Source of the DNA: an uncultured Candidatus Saccharibacteria bacterium
GTDB taxonomy: Bacteria; Patescibacteriota; Saccharimonadia; Saccharimonadales; Saccharimonadaceae
Length of the DNA: 42,666 bases
NCBI GenBank assembly: GCA_938018005.1
Contig: CALIJG010000024.1
Coordinates: forward strand, 1-42,666
Reading direction: 5' to 3'
Positions 1 to 8,479 of this stretch are shown in pieces. Numbering within the stretch: the first letter of the stretch is position 1; every line of letters begins with the position of its first letter. The position numbers and the translations under genes are program-made. Under the pieces are notes generated by a model. That model was not told the DNA's origin. It made no database searches and saw only the letters and a program-made list of their open reading frames with translations.

Positions 1-58
1 TAACAGAGAAAAATCATTGTAATTTTTACATTCTTGCAAAATTGTTTAAAAATAAGAG

Positions 59-64
59 TACACT
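59..64 (+). promoter_or_regulatory. Possible -10 box of glmS
   Basis: TACACT lies about 49 nt before the glmS start, with TTGCAA at 34-39 as a poor -35 (19-nt spacer). A second candidate, CATAAT at 86-91, cannot be excluded. Unlike many genes here, glmS has a real leader and a purine-rich Shine-Dalgarno region (GAGGAAAGGA, just before 113). No glmS ribozyme core is recognisable in this short leader. Confidence 0.35.
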
Positions 65-112
65 AGAAGGCAAAGACCAAAGCGCCATAATACAAGAGGA
101 AAGGAAAAATCT

Positions 113-1939
113 ATGTGTGGAATAGTTGGATATATCGGAACGCGGCCAGCGCAGGGTGTGCTGCTGACGGAACTCAAGCGGCTTGAATATCGCGGATATG
201 ATAGTGCTGGTATTGTTACACTCGACAAGGATACTGCGCCAACGTTACTTCGAACAAAAGGCAAGGTGGCTGCGCTGAATGAGCTTACAGCTCGCCACAA
301 GACAACTGATACGGTTGGTATTGGTCACACTCGCTGGGCAACCCACGGGGCACCCAGCAAACGCAACGCTCATCCGCATCAGGTGGGGCAGATCTACGCT
401 GTACATAATGGCATTATCGAGAACTATCAAGCGCTCAAGACGATGCTTGCAGCGCATGAGTATGAATTTAAGAGTGATACTGATACTGAAGTATTGACGG
501 CGCTCATTGACTATCTGCACAAGCAAGCACCAGACCTCTTGGCGGCAGTGCGAGGTGCGCTCAAAATGGTGGTAGGCACGTATGGCTTAGCAGTGGTTCA
601 AGCGAATGACCCTAATGAGATTATTGTGGCACGCAAGGGTAGTCCGCTTATTGTTGGGCTTGGTGATGGCGAAACGTACATTGCCAGTGATGCATCGGCC
701 CTGGTGGGGTATACCAACCAAGTGGTCTATCTGCACGATGGCGAAGTAGGGCGTTGCACCCGCACTGGTCTCGAGCTTCAAACGACTGATTCGCAAGTGG
801 TCGATGTGCAAGTAGAGACGCTAGAGATGGATTTGCAAGCTATTCAAAAGCAGGGGTATGACCACTTTCTCCTCAAAGAAATATTTGAGCAACCGACCAG
901 CCTTGCGGCAACGCTAGCTGGGCGAGTGATTGCCGCGCAGCGCTATGCCCGGCTAGGCGGCATAGGCTTAAGTGATGCTGAATTGCGACAGATCAAGCAT
1001 GTGATGATTGTGGGCTGTGGCACGGCGTATTTTGCGGGGATGCAGGCTAGTTATTTTATTGAGCAACTGACTGATGATGTAACAGTGAGTGTGGAGATTG
1101 CTAGTGAGCTGCGCTACCGAGCATATAACATCCCCGAGCATACCGTCGCGCTCATTGTGAGCCAGAGTGGTGAGACGGCCGATACATTGGCTTGCCTGAC
1201 GGAACTCAAACGGCGTGGTGTGACGTGCCTTGGTGTCGTTAATGCAGTGGGGAGCACGATTGCACGCGAAGTTGACGGTGGAGTATATGTACACGTGGGG
1301 GCAGAGATCAGTGTGGCCAGCACCAAGGCCTTTACCTCACAAGTGGCGGCGATGACGATCTTTGGCCTTATGCTCGCAGCAGCCAAGGGGACAAACCCAC
1401 AGCTGATGGGTGAGTTTATCAATGAGCTTGAGATGCTACCAGCCGAGATCGAAAAGACGCTGGCTAAGCAAGCTGATAGCGTCAAAGATATCGCACATAA
1501 TTATGCTCACTATAATCATGCGCTCTATATTGGTCGCGACACACTCTACCCAGCTGCACTTGAGGGCGCACTTAAGCTTAAGGAAGTAAGCTATATTCAT
1601 GCTGAAGCCTATGCAGCAGGTGAGCTCAAGCATGGGCCAATTGCCCTGATCGATGATCATTTCTTCGAAGTGTGTTATTTGCAGGACAACTGGCTGTACG
1701 AAAAATCGCAGAGTAATTTGATCGAGATGAATGCGCGTGGTGCCCATGCGATTGTCATTACCGACACAGATAAACGCGTCCCTGCCGAGACGGTGGTGCG
1801 CGTCGCGACTAAGCTGAAGCATCTCACACCAGTTTTGTTCAATGTGATATCACAGCTTTTTGCTTACTATATGGCAGTGGAGCGGGGGCACGATGTCGAC
1901 CAGCCGCGCAATCTTGCCAAAAGTGTGACAGTAGAGTAG
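113..1939 (+). CDS. glmS: Glutamine--fructose-6-phosphate aminotransferase (isomerizing)
   Basis: Makes glucosamine-6-phosphate from fructose-6-phosphate and glutamine, the first committed step to UDP-GlcNAc for peptidoglycan and surface glycans; cytosolic. The 608 aa match the usual length of the family. The protein starts MCGIVGYIG, so Cys2, exposed after Met removal, is the glutaminase nucleophile. An N-terminal class II glutamine amidotransferase domain (about 1-220) is followed by two SIS sugar-isomerase domains (about 285-600), with the SQSGET phosphosugar-binding motif and the C-terminal DQPRNLAKSVTVE signature of GlmS. The start is fixed by the need for Cys2 and by a GAGGAAAGGA Shine-Dalgarno region upstream. 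It heads a glycan-synthesis cluster. Identification is very secure. Confidence 0.98.
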   Translation: MCGIVGYIGTRPAQGVLLTELKRLEYRGYDSAGIVTLDKDTAPTLLRTKGKVAALNELTARHKTTDTVGIGHTRWATHGAPSKRNAHPHQVGQIYAVHNGIIENYQALKTMLAAHEYEFKSDTDTEVLTALIDYLHKQAPDLLAAVRGALKMVVGTYGLAVVQANDPNEIIVARKGSPLIVGLGDGETYIASDASALVGYTNQVVYLHDGEVGRCTRTGLELQTTDSQVVDVQVETLEMDLQAIQKQGYDHFLLKEIFEQPTSLAATLAGRVIAAQRYARLGGIGLSDAELRQIKHVMIVGCGTAYFAGMQASYFIEQLTDDVTVSVEIASELRYRAYNIPEHTVALIVSQSGETADTLACLTELKRRGVTCLGVVNAVGSTIAREVDGGVYVHVGAEISVASTKAFTSQVAAMTIFGLMLAAAKGTNPQLMGEFINELEMLPAEIEKTLAKQADSVKDIAHNYAHYNHALYIGRDTLYPAALEGALKLKEVSYIHAEAYAAGELKHGPIALIDDHFFEVCYLQDNWLYEKSQSNLIEMNARGAHAIVITDTDKRVPAETVVRVATKLKHLTPVLFNVISQLFAYYMAVERGHDVDQPRNLAKSVTVE

Positions 1940-1966
1940 GGTATAGGTAAAATCTCTCCTTTGCGC

Positions 1967-1972
1967 TACACT
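1967..1972 (+). promoter_or_regulatory. -10 box of leaderless glycosyltransferase gene
   Basis: TACACT ends exactly 6 nt before the ATG at 1979, so transcription should begin at or next to the start codon. The box overlaps an upstream in-frame TTG at 1961, which argues against that TTG as the start. Confidence 0.6.
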
Positions 1973-1978
1973 GATACT

Positions 1979-3103
1979 ATGAGTAAACAACCCAAAATTG
2001 CCATTGTCTGCGACTTCTTGACAACAATGGGTGGTGCTGAGAATGTCGTGCTCGCTATGCACGAAGCCTTTCCAGATGCGCCGATCTATACCGCAATGTA
2101 CAATGAAGACAAAATGCCGGCCTTTGCTGAGCTTGATATCCGGCCGTCGTTTTTGCAAAAAATTCCGCGCAAGGTGCGCACGTATTATAAGCTGTTTCCA
2201 ACACTGGCTGTCAAAGCGATGCGGCGGCTTGATCTGCGTGAGTTTGATATCATCCTCACCAGTTCATATATGCATGGTCACCAAGTGAGAAAGACGCGGC
2301 CCGATCAGGTTATTATCAACTATTGTCACACACCACCACGATACTACTGGAGTCACTACAACGAGTATCGGCGCGACCCAGGCTATGGTAATCTTAATCC
2401 ACTCATCCGCACACTCATGCCGCTCATGGTGCCACACCAGCGCAAGCTAGACCTCCAAGCCGCTCGGCAAGTTGATGTTTTCTTGGCAAACTCTACCGAG
2501 ACGCAACAGCGCATTAAAAAATATTACAATCGAAATAGTATAGTTATTCATCCACCAGTAGATATAAACCGGTTTACGCCTGCTACCGAGCGAGGTGATC
2601 ATTATGTGACGATTGGCCGGCAGTTGCCATACAAGCGGTACGACTTAGCAGTCACAGCGGCAACGAAGCTTGGCAAGAAGCTGATCGTCTTTGGTAATGG
2701 TCCCGCGCACAGTAGGCTCGTTGACCTGGCTGGTCCAACAGTTGAGTTCCGCACCGATCGCTTCGGCGATGCGAGCGATGCCGAATATGAGAAGGCTATT
2801 ACGACAGCGCGTGGTTTTATCTATCCAGCAGAGGAGGACTTTGGGATTGTCAGTGTTGAAGCGCTAGCGGCTGGTGCGCCCGTGATTGGCCTGGCGCGTG
2901 GCGGAACAACAGATATCGTGACGTCGCCCGAAGTGGGTGTGCTATTTGACCGGCAGACAAGTATCAGCGTTGCTAAAGCAATTGAGCAGGCCGAGAAACG
3001 AACCTTTGATCCAACAGTCTTGCGTCGCACCGCACAGCGTTTTGATAAGACGCTATTTCTAACCAAGCTACGCAAGGTAGTGCGTGACCAGATGATACAG
3101 TAG
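1979..3103 (+). CDS. GT4-type glycosyltransferase
   Basis: Retaining GT-B glycosyltransferase that probably adds a hexose (possibly mannose) from a nucleotide sugar to a polyprenyl-linked glycan at the inner face of the membrane. The protein is 374 aa from the ATG at 1979. The N-terminal Rossmann half has the GGAE donor/acceptor loop (MGGAENV). The C-terminal half has GRQLPYKRYDLAV, and the GT4 EX7E motif at about E286-E294 (EDFGIVSVEA). Next to glmS and the convergent sugar transferase, it fits a surface-polysaccharide cluster. The longer reading from TTG 1961 is unlikely because that codon lies in the promoter. Family assignment is secure; the sugar is not. Confidence 0.9.
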   Translation: MSKQPKIAIVCDFLTTMGGAENVVLAMHEAFPDAPIYTAMYNEDKMPAFAELDIRPSFLQKIPRKVRTYYKLFPTLAVKAMRRLDLREFDIILTSSYMHGHQVRKTRPDQVIINYCHTPPRYYWSHYNEYRRDPGYGNLNPLIRTLMPLMVPHQRKLDLQAARQVDVFLANSTETQQRIKKYYNRNSIVIHPPVDINRFTPATERGDHYVTIGRQLPYKRYDLAVTAATKLGKKLIVFGNGPAHSRLVDLAGPTVEFRTDRFGDASDAEYEKAITTARGFIYPAEEDFGIVSVEALAAGAPVIGLARGGTTDIVTSPEVGVLFDRQTSISVAKAIEQAEKRTFDPTVLRRTAQRFDKTLFLTKLRKVVRDQMIQ

Positions 3104-3125
3104 TATAGTTGTGACTTAACTAGAG

Positions 3126-3162
3126 GATGCTTATATAGAGGTCACCCTCTTACACGGGCATC
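3126..3162. terminator. Hairpin between convergent genes
   Basis: GATGC (3126-3130) pairs with GCATC (3158-3162), enclosing AGAGG (3137-3141) and CCTCT (3146-3150). It lies in the 78-nt gap between two convergent genes, which suits a bidirectional transcription end. There is no good U-run, so the call is tentative. Confidence 0.35.
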
Positions 3163-3181
3163 ATAATGACATAGTGCCTTG

Positions 3182-4618
3182 CTATTTTGCACCTGTCTTG
3201 CGCAGCACTACACCAATCGTCTTGAATAGAATCTTGATATCTAGCCAGAAGCTCCAGTTTTGGGCATAAAATAGCTCAAGCTCGATCCGCTCATCGAAGC
3301 TCAGGTTTGAGCGCCCAGATACCTGCCATAAGCCCGTCACCCCTGACTTCACGCTGTGCAAGAGTGCCGTGCGGGCTGAACTAAACTTCACTTCTTGGGG
3401 TAGAATTGGCCGCGGCCCAACCAAGCTCAAATCACCACGAAAGACGTTGAAAATCTGGGGTAATTCGTCGAGTGATGTTGCCCGCAAAAAATTGCCAAAG
3501 CGAGTGATGCGTGGGTCGTGTTCGACCTTGCGATTTTTTTCATACTCTTCAGCCAGGTCGTCGCGACCCATTGCACGGAATTCATCAGCCGCATCTTGCT
3601 TGCCATATTGTGCACCCATACTACGGAACTTGATGAGCTGGATTGGCTCGGAGTAGCGACTGAGGCGCTTTGAGATATAAAATGCTGGCCCGGGGTTAAA
3701 GATCTTTTGCATAATGATAAGGAGTACAAAAAGCGGCGCAAGGGCAATGAGTAATATGCCAGAAATAATCGTGTCGAAAATCCGCTTTGCGATTTCTCCC
3801 CAGCCAATGAGTGGTGTTTGACTAACGGTAATCATTGGGTAGCCAAGAAAAACATCGATGGTGTTTTTGCCAGTATAAAATTCTGGCTCGCCAGGGATAA
3901 AGTTGTATTGGATATGGTTGACCTGTGCGGCGCCAAGCACTTTTTGATTCTTTTCCTCATTTTCGTAGAGGTTGGTTTGGATAATGGTGTCGATCTTGAG
4001 CTCCTTGATCTGCGCAAGGGCAGGGTCGAGTGATGCAAAATGAACAACATCGAGCCCAGGTGGCACAAAGCGCTTGGGGCCAGCCATTGCCACGACGCGA
4101 AAACCTGATTTGTAGGTGGTCGAGATCGACTCAGCGATGTCTCGCGTTGCTAGCGATGTCCCAATCACCATCACACGGTTCACGCCATGGTTGTACTGGA
4201 AAAGCCAGCTCCGCGTCAGGCGAAACACCTCACGCACCGTGCCAATTGCCAAGAATGAACCAAGAAAGACATACATCGCCACCAAGCGAGCTGGAAAGAT
4301 ATACATTCGTGTGCCATATTCCCAGCCAATCACCAGCAAAATACCCATAAATGTTCCGAGCAGCAGCCGCCCCCACTCGACGAGCCGCCGGCTATAGACG
4401 CTCGCGCTATAGAGCCCAAGCGAAGCATAGAGAATAATCCACACTGGCGCAATAACGACGAAGCCGAGCAGATAGTCGCTGGCATAGACAGTATGGAGCA
4501 AATCGCGGTGGTCGATCTGCGTGCGGACGTAGTATGCGATGAAAAACACCGCCATCAGCACAACAAAATCGAGGCCGATGAGAATGAGACTATAAAATTT
4601 CGTATTTTTTGACGGCAT
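3182..4618 (-). CDS. Polyprenyl-phosphate sugar phosphotransferase (WcaJ/WbaP-like)
   Basis: Starts a lipid-linked glycan by moving a sugar-1-phosphate from a nucleotide sugar to undecaprenyl phosphate in the membrane. The 478 aa have the classic layout: about four N-terminal membrane segments within residues 1-115, a nucleotide-binding-like middle region (MVIGTS near 150), a further hydrophobic segment near 285-310, and the C-terminal bacterial sugar transferase domain. Visible signatures are KRIFD, IKFRSMG, DPRITRFGNFLR, DELPQ and LVGPRP, the last ones typical of the catalytic core. It is divergent from the O-antigen ligase-like gene, with only 52 nt between them. The substrate sugar cannot be read from sequence. 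Confidence 0.93.
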   Translation of the reverse strand: MPSKNTKFYSLILIGLDFVVLMAVFFIAYYVRTQIDHRDLLHTVYASDYLLGFVVIAPVWIILYASLGLYSASVYSRRLVEWGRLLLGTFMGILLVIGWEYGTRMYIFPARLVAMYVFLGSFLAIGTVREVFRLTRSWLFQYNHGVNRVMVIGTSLATRDIAESISTTYKSGFRVVAMAGPKRFVPPGLDVVHFASLDPALAQIKELKIDTIIQTNLYENEEKNQKVLGAAQVNHIQYNFIPGEPEFYTGKNTIDVFLGYPMITVSQTPLIGWGEIAKRIFDTIISGILLIALAPLFVLLIIMQKIFNPGPAFYISKRLSRYSEPIQLIKFRSMGAQYGKQDAADEFRAMGRDDLAEEYEKNRKVEHDPRITRFGNFLRATSLDELPQIFNVFRGDLSLVGPRPILPQEVKFSSARTALLHSVKSGVTGLWQVSGRSNLSFDERIELELFYAQNWSFWLDIKILFKTIGVVLRKTGAK

Positions 4619-4628
4619 AACAACTGTT

Positions 4629-4662
4629 ACTATAACACTTTTTACCCAAAGTTTGCTACACT
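4629..4662. promoter_or_regulatory. Divergent promoter region
   Basis: On the minus strand, TATAGT (plus-strand ACTATA, 4629-4634) lies 10 nt before the sugar transferase ATG. On the plus strand, TACACT (4657-4662) lies 8 nt before the ATG at 4671. Both transcripts would have almost no leader. Confidence 0.5.
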
Positions 4663-4670
4663 AGAAAGAG

Positions 4671-5969
4671 ATGAAGCGGTTATTGCGAGAAAAGATACCG
4701 GCTTGGTTTTTGTGTACGATATTTTTCGGGCTGGCTATCCATGCACCGCTGACGGTATGGGTGGGTGCGCATTGGCCAGATTATGCACTCTTTGTCAAGG
4801 CATGGAAGGAAGTTTTGCTTCTCATTGTCTTGCTTCTTCTTATTGTCGACGTGACGCTGCGCCGGCAGTGGCGGCGTTGGCTGAGCGATCACATCATCCA
4901 GCTAGCACTTGCCTTTGCGCTGTGGCACGGTGTGGTGGCGCTGCTTGTGCCAACGTCTGGTTTGGCACTGCTATCGGGTTTGTTGATCGACCTGCGTTTT
5001 GTGGCGCTTGGTGCGGCAGTCTATGTGTTTGTAAGTAATTACCCGCAGTATCGGCGCTGGCTGCTGCGTATGCTTGGTGTGGGTGCAGTCATCGTGATTG
5101 GCTTTGCAGCAGCGCAGCTTGTTTTGCCGCGTGATGTGCTAGTACCGCTTGGCTACGGGCCGACGACGATCGAACCCTACCAAACAGTCGACTCCAACAG
5201 TGCCTATGTCCGCATTAATAGCACGCTGCGTGGGCCAAACCCACTTGGGGCGTATGCAAGTACTGTCCTGACACTTATCGTGGCGTATAGCGCATTGCAA
5301 TGGCGGCGTATCTCGCATGTGTGGCGTTGGGTGCTTGGTGGTATGGCACTGCTAGCGGCGCTTGCCGTGTGGCAGAGCTATTCACGAAGTGCGCTGCTCG
5401 CGGTGGCGGTTGGCGTCGGCGTTGTTGCGATTGTCAGGGCATGGCGGTCACAGGCATCTCGGCGTGTTGTGCTGTGGGGTGCTGGTGCAGTACTTGGCTG
5501 TGGGGTGATTGTTGGTGTCATTGGCTATGCGATAGACCCGCACTTTATCGATAATGTTATCTTGCATAACGACCCAACGCATGGCCCCGCTCAAACATCC
5601 GATAGCGACCGAATCACTTCGTTGCAAGCTGGCCTAACGCGCGCTCTGCAGCAACCGCTTGGCACTGGCGTAGGAAGTACTGGCTCGGCATCGCTTCTTG
5701 GTAATGGGCAGAGCTTAATCATTGAAAACCACTATTTGTTCGTTGCTCACGAAATTGGCTGGATTGGATTACTATTATTAGTTGCATTAACCACTGGTGT
5801 GCTGGTAAAATTATGGCATCGCCGGTCATATTGGCTGGCTTTCGGTAGTTTTGCTGGCGGAATCGGCTTAACTGTGATAGGATTGTTCTTACCAGTTTTT
5901 GTTGACGACACTGTGTCGATGCTCTGGTGGGGGCTGGCAGCACTAGCGATAACGGAGGATGGATTATGA
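4671..5969 (+). CDS. O-antigen ligase/polymerase-like membrane protein
   Basis: The 432 aa form a polytopic membrane protein with about ten hydrophobic helices. A soluble loop of about 50 residues around 285-340 precedes the last helices, as in the WaaL/Wzy family. Family-like features are the conserved segment STLRGPNPLGAY and the SYSRSALLAV helix, which are common in Wzy_C-type O-antigen ligases. It probably polymerises or transfers a lipid-linked glycan outside the membrane, after the convergent sugar transferase and the GT4 enzyme have built it. Its stop codon overlaps the start of the LexA-like gene (ATGA). Ligase and polymerase roles cannot be told apart by reading. Confidence 0.8.
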   Translation: MKRLLREKIPAWFLCTIFFGLAIHAPLTVWVGAHWPDYALFVKAWKEVLLLIVLLLLIVDVTLRRQWRRWLSDHIIQLALAFALWHGVVALLVPTSGLALLSGLLIDLRFVALGAAVYVFVSNYPQYRRWLLRMLGVGAVIVIGFAAAQLVLPRDVLVPLGYGPTTIEPYQTVDSNSAYVRINSTLRGPNPLGAYASTVLTLIVAYSALQWRRISHVWRWVLGGMALLAALAVWQSYSRSALLAVAVGVGVVAIVRAWRSQASRRVVLWGAGAVLGCGVIVGVIGYAIDPHFIDNVILHNDPTHGPAQTSDSDRITSLQAGLTRALQQPLGTGVGSTGSASLLGNGQSLIIENHYLFVAHEIGWIGLLLLVALTTGVLVKLWHRRSYWLAFGSFAGGIGLTVIGLFLPVFVDDTVSMLWWGLAALAITEDGL

Positions 5970-6328
5970 CAAGCCCAACGCGAAAACAACGTGAATTATT
6001 GACATTTATAGACACATTTATCAAGAGTAATGGTTACGGCCCAAGCTACCGCGAAATTATGCGTGCCTTCGACTACAAGTCGGTTAGTACGGTAGCAGCG
6101 CATGTCAACGGCCTGATTGTTCGTGGATTTTTGGTCAAGAAGGATAACTCGGCGCGTAGCTTGCAAGTGGTACCGCCCACTCAGAATGCTGCGGATGTTG
6201 TGGTAGCGCCAGTCGAGCAGGTGATTCGTGCAAAAATAAGCGCATTAGAGCAGCAGGACAATACCGCTGATGATATTGCGGTTTTGCAGCGCGCACTAGA
6301 AATTTTGCAAAGCGACCAATCATCATAG
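5966..6328 (+). CDS. LexA-like winged-helix DNA-binding protein, no peptidase domain
   Basis: A 120-aa protein. Residues 1-65 match the LexA N-terminal winged helix: TRKQRELLTFID, GYGPSYREI and a recognition helix around SVSTVAAHVNGL. Full LexA has about 200 aa with a Ser/Lys S24 peptidase domain; here the rest is only about 55 residues and contains no such site, so RecA-stimulated self-cleavage is not expected. The start at 5966 is chosen because GGAGG lies just upstream and the ATGA overlap couples it to the preceding gene. It may repress envelope or DNA-repair genes; the target is unknown. Confidence 0.85.
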   Translation: MTSPTRKQRELLTFIDTFIKSNGYGPSYREIMRAFDYKSVSTVAAHVNGLIVRGFLVKKDNSARSLQVVPPTQNAADVVVAPVEQVIRAKISALEQQDNTADDIAVLQRALEILQSDQSS

Positions 6329-6332
6329 ATGA

Positions 6333-6338
6333 TATAAT
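6333..6338 (+). promoter_or_regulatory. -10 box of leaderless beta-lactamase-like gene
   Basis: TATAAT ends exactly 6 nt before the ATG at 6345. It lies just after the LexA-like stop codon, so the next gene has its own promoter. Confidence 0.7.
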
Positions 6339-6344
6339 ATCTAC

Positions 6345-8111
6345 ATGATGTACACTCCTCCGCGCGCGCAGCGTCCGTACCCCCGACGCCGCAAGGCAAC
6401 TATTGTCGAAAAACTTCGTTTTGCCGATTGGCGTGTGCCAGTGCTGCGTATTCGCTGGACACGGCGCAAAACATATATCACCATCGGTATTATTCTTGGG
6501 CTCAATGTGCTGTTCCAGCTGGTGTATCCGAGTGATCGACTACTACCAAATGCGCGGATCGACGGTGTATCGCTTGGTTGGCAGACAATGTCAGAAGCCA
6601 CAGAAACCCTTAACCAAGCCTACCAAGAGCACTCTGTAAAACTAGTGGGTGATGGCACAACCATCGCGTCACCGACGATTGAGCAGCTTGCTATTACAGT
6701 AGACAACACCGACCGGCTTGTGCAGGCGCAGTATCCCTTGCTGTGGCGAATTATGCCGTTGTCATCGTTCTGGTGGCAGCCAGATGTGCCAAGCTCACCA
6801 AAATTAACGACTACGACGCGTACCGAGCAATATATTACTCAGACGATCATGCCAGTCTGTAAGCGTGCACCAGTCGATGCGAGCCTCAAAGTAGAACATG
6901 GCAAGCTGGTGGTGAATCAAGCACGGCGTGGTGGTGAGTGTCAGCGTGATGCGGTATCGCATAGTATTGGTGCGATTAGCCCACGCCTTGTACAGGGCAC
7001 GACCGTTGAGATCCCAATGCGCGGCATCGCCCCGGCTATTACAACCGATACAGCGAAGGCACTCGAGCAAAAAATCACGAAGGTTATCGGCAAAGGCGTC
7101 ACCCTTAAAGTAAACGACGAGACAGTGACACTGCCAGCGAATGAAGTTATTCAATGGGTTGTTGCTCAGCCAAAGGACAAGACGTTAGTAGCAAGCATTA
7201 GTGCGTCACAGGCCTCCGGCTATCTCACAAAGCATGTCACGCCAAAGGTGAATATTGACCCAGGTACCACGAAAGTTGCCACGTACGACCTCACTGAAAC
7301 GTCACGCACAGATGGTAAGCCAGGGCGCACGCTCGATATTGACGCAACTGCGCAGCAGCTCTCGGAGTTTATTAATCAAACCATCCCACAGCCAACCGCA
7401 GTGACGAAGACGGTGCCAGCCAAGGTAGAATATGACCGCAATTATAGCTCGACCGAAGACGGGCTCAACGCTCTTCTCAAACACTATGCCGAGGATCACC
7501 CAGGGACGTATGGTGTCTCATTCTTAGAAATTGATGGTAAAAAGCGCAATGCAAGCTACAATGGCAATAAGCAATTTGTTACTGCCAGTACATACAAACT
7601 ATTTGTTGGCTATAGCGTGCTTCGGCGCGAGCAGTTGGCAGGCTGGCGTTGGGAAGACAACCAAGTTTGCTTCAACAAAATGATTAGCCAAAGCGATAAC
7701 CCATGTGCAGAGAATTACCTCAAAGTTATTGGCTATGACGTTGTAACAAAGGATGCCAATGACATTGGCTTCAAAGATACGACCTTCGCCAAGTCTGGCG
7801 GGCCATATACCACAGCAAATGACCTTGCGCGCTTTATGGTGATGCTTGATGCGGGGCAGAACTTTAGTAGTGCCAACCGCGATCGGTTCCTCTCTGCGCT
7901 CAAGGCTAATGTGTATCGCAAGGGTATCCCTGCTGGCACGAATGGTACGGTGGCAGATAAGGTTGGGTTCTTGAATGGTCTCCTGCACGACGCAGCGATT
8001 GTCTATGACTCAAACGGCAAATATGTACTCGCCATCATGACAGATGGCAGTAGTTGGAATAATATCGCTGAGCTAACTAAGCGGATCGAACAATTCCGCA
8101 GCCAGCCATAG
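6345..8111 (+). CDS. Membrane-anchored class A beta-lactamase-fold serine hydrolase with PG-binding-like repeats
   Basis: The 588 aa start with a basic N-terminus and one membrane helix (about 44-62), so the rest should be outside the cell. Residues about 70-370 resemble the peptidoglycan-binding/VanW-type module (ARIDGVSLGW...EATETL; GRTLDID later). The C-terminal 200 residues have a beta-lactamase/transpeptidase fold, with S415-TY-K418 (SxxK), S450-D-N452 (SDN) and K539-V-G541 (KTG-like box). Spacing between the motifs is shorter than in secreted class A beta-lactamases. It could hydrolyse peptidoglycan peptides or beta-lactams; a cell-wall role is more likely given the anchor and domain partner. 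The gene has its own leaderless promoter. Confidence 0.85.
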   Translation: MMYTPPRAQRPYPRRRKATIVEKLRFADWRVPVLRIRWTRRKTYITIGIILGLNVLFQLVYPSDRLLPNARIDGVSLGWQTMSEATETLNQAYQEHSVKLVGDGTTIASPTIEQLAITVDNTDRLVQAQYPLLWRIMPLSSFWWQPDVPSSPKLTTTTRTEQYITQTIMPVCKRAPVDASLKVEHGKLVVNQARRGGECQRDAVSHSIGAISPRLVQGTTVEIPMRGIAPAITTDTAKALEQKITKVIGKGVTLKVNDETVTLPANEVIQWVVAQPKDKTLVASISASQASGYLTKHVTPKVNIDPGTTKVATYDLTETSRTDGKPGRTLDIDATAQQLSEFINQTIPQPTAVTKTVPAKVEYDRNYSSTEDGLNALLKHYAEDHPGTYGVSFLEIDGKKRNASYNGNKQFVTASTYKLFVGYSVLRREQLAGWRWEDNQVCFNKMISQSDNPCAENYLKVIGYDVVTKDANDIGFKDTTFAKSGGPYTTANDLARFMVMLDAGQNFSSANRDRFLSALKANVYRKGIPAGTNGTVADKVGFLNGLLHDAAIVYDSNGKYVLAIMTDGSSWNNIAELTKRIEQFRSQP

Positions 8112-8113
8112 CA

Positions 8114-8129
8114 CAAAATACCTATTTTG
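8114..8129. repeat. Short inverted repeat after the beta-lactamase-like gene
   Basis: CAAAATA, CC, TATTTTG form a 7-bp inverted repeat 3 nt after the stop codon. It may help end transcription. Its core resembles the longer palindrome at 12292-12324. Confidence 0.4.
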
Positions 8130-8140
8130 CGGCGTGACTC

Positions 8141-8170
8141 TTGACGAACCACCCCTCCAACCGGTATACT
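8141..8170 (+). promoter_or_regulatory. Promoter of tRNA-Asn
   Basis: TTGACG (8141-8146) and TATACT (8165-8170) are separated by 18 nt. The predicted start is a few nucleotides before the mature tRNA 5' end at 8181. Confidence 0.7.
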
Positions 8171-8180
8171 TACAGAGTAA

Positions 8181-8255
8181 TCCGGAGTAGCTCAGTGGTA
8201 GAGCGGGTCGCTGTTAACGATTAGGTCGCTGGTTCGAGCCCAGTCTCCGGAGCCA
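8181..8255 (+). tRNA. tRNA-Asn (GTT)
   Basis: A 75-nt cloverleaf with genomically encoded CCA. Acceptor arm TCCGGAG (8181-8187) pairs with CTCCGGA (8245-8251), and the discriminator base is G. The D arm is GCTC...GAGC, the anticodon loop is CTGTTAA with GTT at 8213-8215, and the T arm contains GGTTCGAGCC. The anticodon stem includes two G-T pairs. Confidence 0.97.
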
Positions 8256-8267
8256 CGATGCATGATA

Positions 8268-8297
8268 AAGACCGATGAAAATCGGTCTTATTTTATT
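8268..8297 (+). terminator. Rho-independent terminator of tRNA-Asn
   Basis: AAGACCGAT (8268-8276), tetraloop GAAA, ATCGGTCTT (8281-8289), then ATTTTATT. A 9-bp perfect stem with a U-rich tail 13 nt after the tRNA. Confidence 0.9.
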
Positions 8298-8341
8298 AAA
8301 GCTTATATCGCCCTTGAGCCGCAAAATTCAAATACTGAGAG

Positions 8342-8462
8342 ACTAACCCCAGTAGACAAGCGAGCTTACACTATAATGTAAGCTCAACGACGACTGGGTA
8401 GTGATCCGACGCTCGGTCTGATAGTGGTGTTTTGACAACATTGTATGAGCTTAATGTAAGCT
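8342..8462. other. Structured intergenic element
   Basis: Between the tRNA terminator and the 3' end of the minus-strand HD gene lies a nested hairpin. GAGCTTACA (8362-8370) pairs perfectly with TGTAAGCTC (8377-8385) around the loop CTATAA. Beyond an internal loop, bases 8342-8353 pair with 8393-8402 with two bulged bases. Two smaller hairpins follow: CCGA-CGC-TCGG (8407-8417) and AGCTTA-ATG-TAAGCT (8448-8462). The last one repeats part of the first stem. It could be a non-coding RNA, a terminator region for the minus-strand gene, or a protein-binding site. No open reading frame explains it. Confidence 0.45.
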
Positions 8463-8479
8463 GAAATGATTTAATTTAA

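Noticed and set aside
1961..1978. Upstream TTG start for the glycosyltransferase, and similar upstream starts at 33091 (TTG), 34440 and 22317
   Set aside because: Each lies upstream of or inside the -10 box, so it would not be in the mRNA.
6345..8111. Acquired antibiotic resistance beta-lactamase
   Set aside because: It is membrane-anchored, carries a peptidoglycan-binding-like region and has altered motif spacing; nothing mobile is nearby. A cell-wall role is more likely.
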